Position numbers and translations under genes: made by a program
The notes under the pieces: generated by a model
What the model was told of the DNA's origin: nothing
Database searches by the model: none
Seen by the model: only the letters and a program-made list of their open reading frames with translations
Assembly: GCA_947367315.1 (NCBI GenBank)
Contig: CANBDX010000011.1
Span: forward strand, 1-42,445
Length of the DNA stretch: 42,445 nt
Direction of reading: 5' to 3'
Source: an uncultured Bacteroidales bacterium
GTDB lineage: Bacteria; Bacteroidota; Bacteroidia; Bacteroidales; UBA932
Shown here: one piece after another, positions 1 to 6,138 of the stretch
How the letters are laid out: each line of letters starts with the position of its first letter
How positions within the stretch are numbered: position 1 is the first letter of the stretch

Positions 1-269
1 ACTATCGCACCCTTGCCACCATGTGCATCCTTGTTAGTGACTATAGTGTATAATTCACCATCACTGAGACTTGTCTCGTCAATGCTTAAACGAGGACCTA
101 TGTTCTCCGGGAATATAAGATACCGTTCAGCATGGACACCCTCCTGAGTCTCCCATTCACGATAACCGCTCAGATGGTCTTTGTATTGACGTTCTAGTTG
201 ATCACCATCAATGTGATAATGTTTCTCAAGACTCCTGGCACTGATCGGGTACTGATCCAAATATTTTTT
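1..269 (-). CDS. ISAon1-type DDE transposase, second ORF (partial)
   Basis: This is the N-terminal part of the transposase, cut by the window edge. Reading minus from 269, the frame is open to base 1 and encodes about 89 residues. These include YLDQYPISARSLEKHY and then SIDETSLSDGELYTIVTN, where the Asp of IDET is the likely first catalytic acid. The frame opens straight after an in-frame TAA at 272-270, at the A8 run (271-264) inside the end of the first ORF. The only early start is TTG at 260-258. The protein is therefore probably made by frameshifting from the first ORF or from a weak internal start. The frame offset is +1 (or -2), not the usual -1. Confidence 0.75.
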
Positions 270-612
270 TTAAGAACTCAGCGAACTCCTTAGAGTGCCG
301 TGTTCCTTTTGCGGTCAGTTCATAAGTATTACCCACACTCTTGCCGGTAGTGCGGTCTATCCACCTGCGACGCTTTACATTCAATGTCACACGACGATCA
401 CGAAGGGGAAAGTCATTAATGCGAGCTGATTCATAAAAGCCGTTCTTATCATACTTGTGACCAGGAAGAGGGTTCTGAAGAACATCACGTTCCTCCAGAT
501 GGAATACAACATCGGTAGGAGTCTCGGTGATATGTACTAATGAAAAATGATCAAGCAGTTCCGATGGGAACATCAACTTTGCTAATGACAGCATCAACTC
601 TTCCTGTTTCAT
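226..612 (-). CDS. ISAon1 family transposase, N-terminal region protein
   Basis: A 128-residue protein resembling the separate N-terminal ORF of ISAon1-group elements. It starts MKQEELMLSLAKLMFPSELL and has a basic middle (VTLNVKRRRWIDRTTGK) followed by a helical C-terminus (HSKEFAEFLKKIFG), which suggests DNA binding. The A8 slip site lies at codons for LKKI near the end, and the downstream transposase frame opens there. The start ATG at 612 is four bases after the 3' arm of a 10-bp stem-loop (617-652). A Bacteroidota promoter lies at 640-670. Family assignment is from remembered similarity; no domain search was possible. Confidence 0.75.
   Translation of the reverse strand: MKQEELMLSLAKLMFPSELLDHFSLVHITETPTDVVFHLEERDVLQNPLPGHKYDKNGFYESARINDFPLRDRRVTLNVKRRRWIDRTTGKSVGNTYELTAKGTRHSKEFAEFLKKIFGSVPDQCQES
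264..271 (-). other. A8 slippery run, candidate frameshift site
   Basis: On the minus strand the sequence reads TTAAAAAAAATATTTG. The first ORF reads TTA AAA AAA ATA TTT, while the transposase frame reads AAA AAA TAT TTG. That frame begins immediately after a TAA at 272-270, so the A run is the only place the two frames can be joined. Whether slippage is by the ribosome or by RNA polymerase cannot be told. Confidence 0.5.
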
Positions 613-616
613 AAAA

Positions 617-652
617 TAAGGTATCTCTGATTTAGATTACAAAGATACCTTA
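617..652 (-). repeat. Stem-loop just upstream of the transposase start
   Basis: A perfect 10-bp inverted repeat: TAAGGTATCT at 617-626 and AGATACCTTA at 643-652, with a 16-nt loop. The 5' arm of the minus-strand RNA (652-643) overlaps the -7 element of the transposase promoter, so transcripts from that promoter lack it. The 3' arm ends four bases before the ATG at 612. Only transcripts entering from upstream can form the hairpin and mask the start. Confidence 0.6.
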
Positions 653-670
653 AGATTGTTCAATCACAAA
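640..670 (-). promoter_or_regulatory. Transposase promoter
   Basis: On the minus strand TTTG (670-667), 19 bases, then TATCTTTG (647-640) matches the Bacteroidota promoter consensus exactly. The start of transcription would be near 634, giving a leader of about 20 nt. Confidence 0.7.
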
Positions 671-691
671 CACAGGGTTTTCCCGGTGAGC

Positions 692-1156
692 CTATCTATT
701 GCCGTATTTTGCGGTTGGTTCTGAAAGTAAGCCACTCTTTGGCGATTTCATCTCGTGGATGATCTGGAGCATTTCTGCAGGAGTGACTACGAACGGCTTC
801 TTTGGGAAATGCTTTGTGTTGCCTGTTACAAGGTATGAGTCATCTATAGATAAGGCTACCTCGTAGAATACGATGTCTTTAGGGTCAGGTAATACTTCGT
901 TTGATTCTTTTCTAGAAGAATTGATACCGTACCTCTTGATGACTTCAAGGGTTTCGTCAATGATAGTGTCAGGAAAACCAAACTTTGGTCGAGTTAATAC
1001 ATTATGGTATTCCTCCATGATTTCATCGTTATATATGGGAGTAATGTCTCCAAGAATCAACAACTGCAGTAATTGGACTGTACTTGTGTTCTTGAATCGC
1101 GAAAGTAGTGCTGATACTAGCACATTAGTGTCAATGACAGCGTAAATTTTTATCAT
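692..1156 (-). CDS. PIN-domain toxin (ribonuclease)
   Basis: A 154-residue PIN-domain protein of the family annotated as putative toxin-antitoxin toxin component. Such toxins are Mg-dependent RNases. The acidic set is visible: D9 in AVIDTNVLVSAL, E45/E49 in NDEIMEEY, and D91, D94 and E99 in PDPKDIVFYEVA. The closing motif LVTGNTKHF at 109-117 has Asn at the usual last acidic site, as in many members of this family. It starts two bases after the antitoxin stop, so the pair is co-transcribed and probably translationally coupled. The C-terminal tail after residue 135 is not part of the fold and ends next to the presumed IS end. Confidence 0.85.
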   Translation of the reverse strand: MIKIYAVIDTNVLVSALLSRFKNTSTVQLLQLLILGDITPIYNDEIMEEYHNVLTRPKFGFPDTIIDETLEVIKRYGINSSRKESNEVLPDPKDIVFYEVALSIDDSYLVTGNTKHFPKKPFVVTPAEMLQIIHEMKSPKSGLLSEPTAKYGNR

Positions 1157-1158
1157 TA

Positions 1159-1452
1159 TTATTCGCCCCTTCTAGCCAATCGAATCTCCTCGTTAATCTC
1201 CTCAAGACTCATTCCAGCAACTCCGTTTTCTTGTGCAATTGCTCTCAACTTGTGAAATGCAGCAAGACCCCTCGCGCGGATTTCATCTTCGGTCTCTGTG
1301 CGCAGTTCAAAAGGAATGCGCTGCTCTCGTACAGCCGCCTTCATAAAGATAGTCACGGCAGCAGAATTGCTTAGGCCTATTTCGTTGCAGAGTTCATCAA
1401 AACTCTTCTTTAGTTTATCATCTACTCTGATTGATAATGTTGACTGTCCCAT
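1159..1452 (-). CDS. RelB/DinJ-type antitoxin
   Basis: A 97-residue antitoxin of the RelB/DinJ family. The N-terminus STLSIRVDDKLKKSFDELCNEIGLSNSAAV is a ribbon-helix-helix DNA-binding motif. The following KAAVREQRIPFEL is the family signature, and the acidic C-terminus would bind the toxin. The neighbouring toxin is a PIN RNase rather than a RelE/YafQ fold, a pairing known from other genomes. The antitoxin is expected to repress its own promoter. An 11-bp tandem repeat at 1498-1537 directly upstream is the best operator candidate. Confidence 0.88.
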   Translation of the reverse strand: MGQSTLSIRVDDKLKKSFDELCNEIGLSNSAAVTIFMKAAVREQRIPFELRTETEDEIRARGLAAFHKLRAIAQENGVAGMSLEEINEEIRLARRGE

Positions 1453-1472
1453 AGTTAATGTTATTTATATTA

Positions 1473-1480
1473 CAAATATA
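1473..1480 (-). promoter_or_regulatory. -7 element of the antitoxin-toxin operon
   Basis: Minus-strand TATATTTG fits TAnnTTTG, 21 bases before the antitoxin ATG (1452). No well-spaced TTTG -33 box is seen. The expected position is next to the tandem repeats. Confidence 0.45.
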
Positions 1481-1497
1481 TAATGATATACCGTAAA

Positions 1498-1537
1498 ATG
1501 CAATACAAATGCAATACAAATGCAATACAAATGCAAT
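1498..1537. repeat. 11-bp tandem repeat, 3.6 copies
   Basis: ATGCAATACAA occurs at 1498-1508, 1509-1519 and 1520-1530 without mismatches, then ATGCAAT at 1531-1537. The 11-bp period places each copy on about the same face of the helix. It lies immediately upstream of the -7 element of the toxin-antitoxin operon. It may be an operator array for the ribbon-helix-helix antitoxin; this is inference. Confidence 0.75.
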
Positions 1538-1609
1538 GTATAAGGTCGTTGTCAACTAAATATACCCTTTTTGTGGACAGATCCGCTCGAACCATTACAC
1601 GCGCTGCCT

Positions 1610-2350
1610 TTACGCCTCTCCCACAAAAGCCAAAGTGGCAATGCTGATGCGGACCTCCGGCGGCAGGACCTTCCGAAGCGCCATAAAGCACTCAGTCATT
1701 GTGCTGCCGGTAGTAAAAACGTCATCTATAAGAATTACATGCCTGATGCCTTTGATGGTGTCAGGCTTTTTTATGGTTGCGAGGAAGGCTCCGGCAACGT
1801 TCGCTCCCTTGGCCTCTATGCCGAGCCTTGTTTGTGTGGCCGTGCGTCTGATACGTCTGAGAAGGTCGGTCCTGACAGGAATCCTCATTTCCATGGCAAT
1901 GCCTTGGGCCAGTATCTCAGCCTGATTATAACCTCTTTTCCACTTTCTGATCCAATGGAGCGGCACCGGCACTATGAGGTCTGCGTCCTTAAATTCGGCT
2001 GATTCGATCAGTCGAGTTCCAAGCATTTTTCCGAAGTGTCTGCCTATAGCGGTGTTGCCATGATATTTCAATTGCTGAGGGATATGCCGGTATTTGCTGT
2101 CTTCTTTATAGAAAAACAACGCAGTTGCGTGTACATATGGGATGAATACCTCCAGTTTTTCCTGGAGGAGGGCGTTGAAGCGGTCGGCCATAGGGTTATG
2201 CCCCATTGTCCAGAACCGGGTTAGAGGCAGGTCTGCATGACAGTTCATGCATATATGGTGTTCGTGCAGATATAGCCTGCGCCTGCAGACAGCGCAGGTG
2301 CGCGGCAGGAGAATATCCAGCGCTGCTCTTACAAATCGGCCTGCGCCCAT
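1610..2350 (-). CDS. ComF family phosphoribosyltransferase-like protein
   Basis: A 246-residue ComF/GntX family protein. The N-terminus has a four-Cys zinc site, CAVC and later CMNC (within the first 35 residues). The C-terminal half is a type I phosphoribosyltransferase fold, with the PRPP loop VILIDDVFTTGSTMTEC. Family members are linked to DNA uptake or to use of DNA as a nutrient; the enzymatic activity is not known. I chose the ATG at 2350 (MGAGRFVRAALDILLPRTC), two bases after the fabG stop. The longer frame reaching 2488 would overlap fabG by over 130 bp with an atypical sequence. It is probably co-transcribed with fabG. Confidence 0.85.
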   Translation of the reverse strand: MGAGRFVRAALDILLPRTCAVCRRRLYLHEHHICMNCHADLPLTRFWTMGHNPMADRFNALLQEKLEVFIPYVHATALFFYKEDSKYRHIPQQLKYHGNTAIGRHFGKMLGTRLIESAEFKDADLIVPVPLHWIRKWKRGYNQAEILAQGIAMEMRIPVRTDLLRRIRRTATQTRLGIEAKGANVAGAFLATIKKPDTIKGIRHVILIDDVFTTGSTMTECFMALRKVLPPEVRISIATLAFVGEA

Positions 2351-2352
2351 CT

Positions 2353-3099
2353 CTAGCAGTTCATTCCGCCACAGCAGCTGATTACCTGGCCTGTCACGTA
2401 TGCGGACATGTCGCATGCAAGGAACAGCGCCACGCCGGCAACATCTTCCGGTGTGCCTGCACGGCGAGCCGGGATCTGCTTTTCCCACTCCTGGCGCAGG
2501 TTCTCAGGCAGTGCACTGGTCATGTCTGTGGAGATGAATCCCGGAGCGATGCAGTTGGCGCGGATTCCTCTTGGCCCCATTTCCTTGGCGATGGACTTTG
2601 CCAGTCCTATCAGACCGGCCTTTGATGCCGAGTAGTTGCACTGGCCGGCATTGCCGGATTCTCCCACAACGGAAGACATGTTGATGATGCTTCCGCATCT
2701 CTGCCTTGCCATTATCGGAGTACATGCATGGATGAAGTTGAATGCTGACTTGAGGTTGGTGTCGATGACAGCATCCCACTGCGCTTCATCCATCCTCATC
2801 ATCAGTCCGTCCTTTGTGATGCCCGCATTGTTCACGAGGATGTCGATGCGTCCGAACTCCGCCTTCACATCTTCCACTACCTCGTGAGCCTGTGCGAAAT
2901 CAGCTGCATCCGAAGTGTATGCCTTCGAACGTACGCCCATCGCTTCGATTTCAGCCTTCAGCGACTGTGCAGCCTCGTGCTGAGACCTGTAGGTAAATGC
3001 CACGTCGGCGCCTTCAGATGCATATCTGAGGGCGATAGCCCGTCCTATTCCTCTTGTAGCCCCGGTCACCAGGGCAACTTTTCCTGTCAAAAGTCCCAT
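2353..3099 (-). CDS. fabG: 3-oxoacyl-ACP reductase FabG
   Basis: A 248-residue short-chain dehydrogenase/reductase that reduces 3-oxoacyl-ACP with NADPH in fatty acid elongation. The Rossmann motif TGATRGIG lies near residues 12-19, NNAG follows in the middle, and the catalytic set is Ser of INMSSVVG plus YSASKAG. The C-terminus YVTGQVISCCGGMNC is typical of FabG, though the usual VDGG is CCGG here. The start at 3099 (MGLLTGKVALVTG) is fixed by a consensus promoter at 3120-3150: an upstream ATG at 3132 would lie inside the promoter. comF follows two bases behind the stop. Confidence 0.9.
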   Translation of the reverse strand: MGLLTGKVALVTGATRGIGRAIALRYASEGADVAFTYRSQHEAAQSLKAEIEAMGVRSKAYTSDAADFAQAHEVVEDVKAEFGRIDILVNNAGITKDGLMMRMDEAQWDAVIDTNLKSAFNFIHACTPIMARQRCGSIINMSSVVGESGNAGQCNYSASKAGLIGLAKSIAKEMGPRGIRANCIAPGFISTDMTSALPENLRQEWEKQIPARRAGTPEDVAGVALFLACDMSAYVTGQVISCCGGMNC

Positions 3100-3119
3100 A
3101 TTTTCAAAGTTTACTCCTG

Positions 3120-3150
3120 CAAAAGTACCCATATGGTTGTAATTCGCAAA
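3120..3150 (-). promoter_or_regulatory. fabG promoter
   Basis: Minus strand: TTTG (3150-3147), 19 bases, TACTTTTG (3127-3120). This is an exact Bacteroidota consensus. It places the fabG start at 3099 and rules out the ATG at 3132. Confidence 0.75.
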
Positions 3151-3314
3151 ATTTTTTCTCTGACAGCGAATGCGAATGTACGCCTTTAAGGGATGGCCTG
3201 TTTATGATTGCCACGACGTGGCGGGTCAGGCAATGACGTATGGGGATTTTCCTGCTGACAACGGATTGCCATGCCCCATACCGTCAGAATTATGGATTTA
3301 TCCATTAAAAAGAC

Positions 3315-3322
3315 TATCTTTG
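3315..3322 (+). promoter_or_regulatory. ahcY -7 element
   Basis: TATCTTTG followed by GCGCCC, 23 bases before the ahcY ATG. No clear -33 TTTG is seen. The 3151-3314 stretch holds no gene, only small palindromes (CCACGACGTGG at 3211-3221 and a 7-bp pair at 3239-3245/3274-3280). Confidence 0.5.
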
Positions 3323-3345
3323 CGCCCGATAATTAAGTAACTGAT

Positions 3346-4599
3346 ATGGCAAGCGAAATAAGAAATCCTCAGCTCTGGCAGGACGGCAGACTGAAAATCG
3401 ACTGGGTAAGACATCATATGCCTCTTCTGAACTCTCTGGAAGAGGAATTCAGGGCCACCCTTCCATTCAAGGGTCTCAAGGTGGCTCTTTCCGTTCATCT
3501 TGAATCCAAGACCGCATACCTTTGCGAGGTACTCGCTGCGGGTGGTGCGGAGATGTATGTGACAGGAAGCAATCCGCTTTCCACTCAGGATGACGTGGCT
3601 GCCGCCCTCGTGCAGGCCGGACTGAATGTATTCGCCTGGTACGATGCGACTCCTGAGGAATATGAGGAGCACATCAGAAGAGTACTTGAAGTAGGTCCGA
3701 ACATCATCATCGATGACGGAGGTGACCTCGTGAACCTCATGCACACGGAGTACGCAGATCTCATTCCTGGCGTCATCGGAGGCTGTGAGGAGACCACAAC
3801 AGGTATCCTCAGACTTGTGCAGCTCAACAAGGCCAAGGCTCTGAAGTTCCCTATGATGCTTGTGAACAATGCGGACTGCAAGCATCTGTTCGACAACCGC
3901 TACGGCACCGGTCAGTCTGTCTGGGACGGCATCAACCGCACGACCAACCTCATCGTGGCCGGCAAGAACGTGGTTGTGGCCGGTTACGGCTGGTGCGGAA
4001 AGGGAGTGGCCATGCGTGCCAAGGGTCTTGGAGCAGAGGTCATAGTGACCGAGGTGGATCCTATCAAGGCAATGGAAGCCGTGATGGACGGATTCAAGGT
4101 GATGAAGATGGAACAGGCAGCCCGTATCGGAGATATCTTCGTGACTGTAACAGGTTGCGACGGAGTCATCGTCAAGGAGCACTTCCTCGTGATGAAGGAT
4201 GGGGCTATCTGCTGCAACGCCGGACATTTTGACTGCGAGGTAGATGTGGCTGGACTGAGCCAGATTGCCACGGAGGTGAAGCAGGCCCGCAGAAATATCG
4301 TAGGCTATACCCTGGAGAACGGCCGCAAGATATACATCATAGCGGAAGGCCGTCTCGTGAATCTTGCTGCGGGTGACGGACACCCTGCTGAGATCATGGA
4401 TATGTCGTTCGCAATCCAGGCCCTTAGCGCGAAATACCTTGTGGATAACCGCAATGCCATTTCCCGCGAACCGGGCTCTATGGTGAATGACGTTCCTCTG
4501 GAAGTGGACCAGGAAGTGGCAAGACGAAAGCTGGCCTTCTGGGGTTGCGAAATCGATACCCTTACTCCGGAGCAGCATAAATACCTCTTCGGAGAATAA
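3346..4599 (+). CDS. ahcY: Adenosylhomocysteinase (short form)
   Basis: S-adenosyl-homocysteine hydrolase splits SAH to adenosine and homocysteine and removes the inhibitory product of methyl transfer. Visible signatures are GCEETTTG (about 145-152), the substrate lysine region FPMMLVNNADCKHLFDN, the NAD-binding VVVAGYGWCGKG, and the C-terminal helix ending HKYLFGE. At 417 residues it belongs to the short class seen in archaea and Thermotoga. The roughly 470-residue class has an extra insertion and is what I recall for Bacteroides. The start follows a -7 element by 23 bases. The gene converges on rodA with only 8 bp between stops, leaving no room for a terminator. Confidence 0.95.
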   Translation: MASEIRNPQLWQDGRLKIDWVRHHMPLLNSLEEEFRATLPFKGLKVALSVHLESKTAYLCEVLAAGGAEMYVTGSNPLSTQDDVAAALVQAGLNVFAWYDATPEEYEEHIRRVLEVGPNIIIDDGGDLVNLMHTEYADLIPGVIGGCEETTTGILRLVQLNKAKALKFPMMLVNNADCKHLFDNRYGTGQSVWDGINRTTNLIVAGKNVVVAGYGWCGKGVAMRAKGLGAEVIVTEVDPIKAMEAVMDGFKVMKMEQAARIGDIFVTVTGCDGVIVKEHFLVMKDGAICCNAGHFDCEVDVAGLSQIATEVKQARRNIVGYTLENGRKIYIIAEGRLVNLAAGDGHPAEIMDMSFAIQALSAKYLVDNRNAISREPGSMVNDVPLEVDQEVARRKLAFWGCEIDTLTPEQHKYLFGE

Positions 4600-4607
4600 G
4601 AAGCTGT

Positions 4608-6119
4608 TTAGAAATACTTCTTCTCGTTTCTGTCAAGGGCGATGAAGATGAAGAGCATGGCGGTGAATCCCCACAGGGATGAGCCGCCATAACTTATGAA
4701 CGGCAGAGGAATTCCGATTACAGGCATGAGTCCTATAGTCATGCCTATGTTGATGAAAAGGTGCATGAATATGCAGCAGGCCACGCAGTAGCCGTAGATG
4801 CGGGTGAAGCCCTCCCTGCTCCGTTCGGCATCGCTGATTATTCTCCATATGAGGAATACGTAGAGAAGGATCACGAATGCTGATCCAAGGAATCCCCATT
4901 CCTCTCCGATGGTGCAGAAAATGAAGTCCGTACTCTGTTCAGGGACGAATCCATAGGTGGTCTGGGTACCGTTCAGGTATCCTTTTCCGGTCAGACCTCC
5001 GGATCCGATTGCAATCATGGACTGGTTTACGTTATAGCCCACGCCCGTAGGGTCTTCCTTGATTCCGAGGAGTACCTCGATTCTTTTTCTCTGGTGGTCC
5101 TGGAGGATGTCGTTGAAGAGGAAATTGGTGGAGAAGACCAGCACTATTCCCGCCAGGCACGAGATTATTGAAAGATGTGTGAAGGTATTCCTTTCCCTGA
5201 AAGCCTGGAACGCCACGAACGGCAGTGACAGAACTGTCGCCCCAAGCAGTACATGCAAAGGCTCTATCTTCATTATGAATGGCATTTCCACTCCCTCTAC
5301 GTTATCTGCAATGGCTGCAATAGTCTCGGCATCCACCATTTTTTCCACCAGCATCTGCATCAGCTGAGGAAGGAAGGCGAAGAGGATGATGAGAGGTACG
5401 CATAGGAAGAGCCACCATCTGAACTTCCCGGAATACAGGCATATGCACAGCGAAGCCACGGAAATCAGTACAAGGATAGCTGCAAATGGTGAAGCCGTAA
5501 GAGTCAGAATGAATGTAAGGATGGCCATTCCGATCATGAAAATCAGCCATCCGGAGAGTCCCTCCCTGTAGAGCATGAATATGAATCCGACATAGACCAG
5601 TGCCGATCCTGTCTCACTCTGCATGACTATGATGCCCATCGGCAGGAGGATAAGCAGGGCTGTGATTATGAAGTCCTTCATGCGGCCTATCCTATAGCCG
5701 AGCTGACTCATGTATGTAGCCAGCAGCAGCGACGTGGCGATCTTGGATACTTCGGCCGGTTGGAATCGTATCGGACCGAATTCGAACCACGACCTCGATC
5801 CCTTTACCTCGATTCCCAGGAATATGACGGCCACAAGCAGGCCTGTCACAAATATGTATATAGGTACCGAGAATCCTTCATAGAACCGCGGGGGTATTGC
5901 AAAGAGGACTATCAGGGCGATTACAAGCGCGGAGGCCATCCACACAAACTGCTTTCCGCTACGGCTGTTCCAGTCGAAGATGGATGAAGGTTCGGAAGAA
6001 TGTACCGAGGCATAGATGTTCACCCAGCCGATAAGAATCATTATCAGCCAGCAGATGACAAGACTCCAGTCGATGGTCTTGCCCAGTCCTCTTGATCTGT
6101 ATCCTCCTGCTGTTCTCAT
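4608..6119 (-). CDS. rodA: Rod-shape peptidoglycan polymerase RodA
   Basis: An SEDS-family glycosyltransferase that polymerises lipid II together with PBP2 during elongation. It is an inner-membrane protein with about ten helices. Family signatures are FQPAEVSKIA (119-128), KEDPTGVGYNVNQS with the predicted catalytic Asp at D357, IGSGGLTGKG, TDFIFCTIGEEWGFLG, and IPLPFISYGGSS near the end. At 503 residues it is longer than the 370-residue E. coli protein. The extra sequence, roughly residues 225-340, includes additional membrane segments, as in other Bacteroidales RodA. It is the last gene of the mre operon, 19 bases behind mrdA. Confidence 0.95.
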   Translation of the reverse strand: MRTAGGYRSRGLGKTIDWSLVICWLIMILIGWVNIYASVHSSEPSSIFDWNSRSGKQFVWMASALVIALIVLFAIPPRFYEGFSVPIYIFVTGLLVAVIFLGIEVKGSRSWFEFGPIRFQPAEVSKIATSLLLATYMSQLGYRIGRMKDFIITALLILLPMGIIVMQSETGSALVYVGFIFMLYREGLSGWLIFMIGMAILTFILTLTASPFAAILVLISVASLCICLYSGKFRWWLFLCVPLIILFAFLPQLMQMLVEKMVDAETIAAIADNVEGVEMPFIMKIEPLHVLLGATVLSLPFVAFQAFRERNTFTHLSIISCLAGIVLVFSTNFLFNDILQDHQRKRIEVLLGIKEDPTGVGYNVNQSMIAIGSGGLTGKGYLNGTQTTYGFVPEQSTDFIFCTIGEEWGFLGSAFVILLYVFLIWRIISDAERSREGFTRIYGYCVACCIFMHLFINIGMTIGLMPVIGIPLPFISYGGSSLWGFTAMLFIFIALDRNEKKYF

Positions 6120-6138
6120 TGCATCATGTCTCTCAAAA

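Larger units (their letters stand above)
1..690 (-). mobile_element. Truncated ISAon1-like insertion sequence
   Basis: The left part of the window carries an insertion sequence on the minus strand that runs off the window edge. It holds a complete first ORF (226-612), the start of the DDE transposase ORF (269 to 1), and its own promoter (640-670). The two-ORF layout and the motif SIDETSLSDGELYTIVTN resemble the ISAon1 group found in Bacteroidota. The outer end is uncertain. CACCGGGAAAACCCTGTG (minus strand, about 688 to 671) looks like a terminal sequence, but the partner end is outside the window and no target duplication can be tested. The element sits directly behind the PIN toxin gene, whose stop codon is at 692-694. 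Confidence 0.75.

Noticed and set aside
692..1452. The toxin-antitoxin pair as part of a larger defence island
   Set aside because: No restriction, CRISPR, CBASS or other defence genes adjoin it; the neighbours are an insertion sequence and comF-fabG.
1498..1537. Tandem repeats as a CRISPR array
   Set aside because: Repeats are 11 bp and contiguous, with no spacers and no cas genes.
3323..3345. A possible SAH riboswitch upstream of adenosylhomocysteinase
   Set aside because: Only about 20 bases separate the -7 element from the ATG, too few for the aptamer, and no matching stems are seen upstream.
3298..4578. A 426-codon open frame antisense to ahcY
   Set aside because: It is a shadow of a GC-biased conserved gene; its translation is His/Ser-rich and resembles no family.
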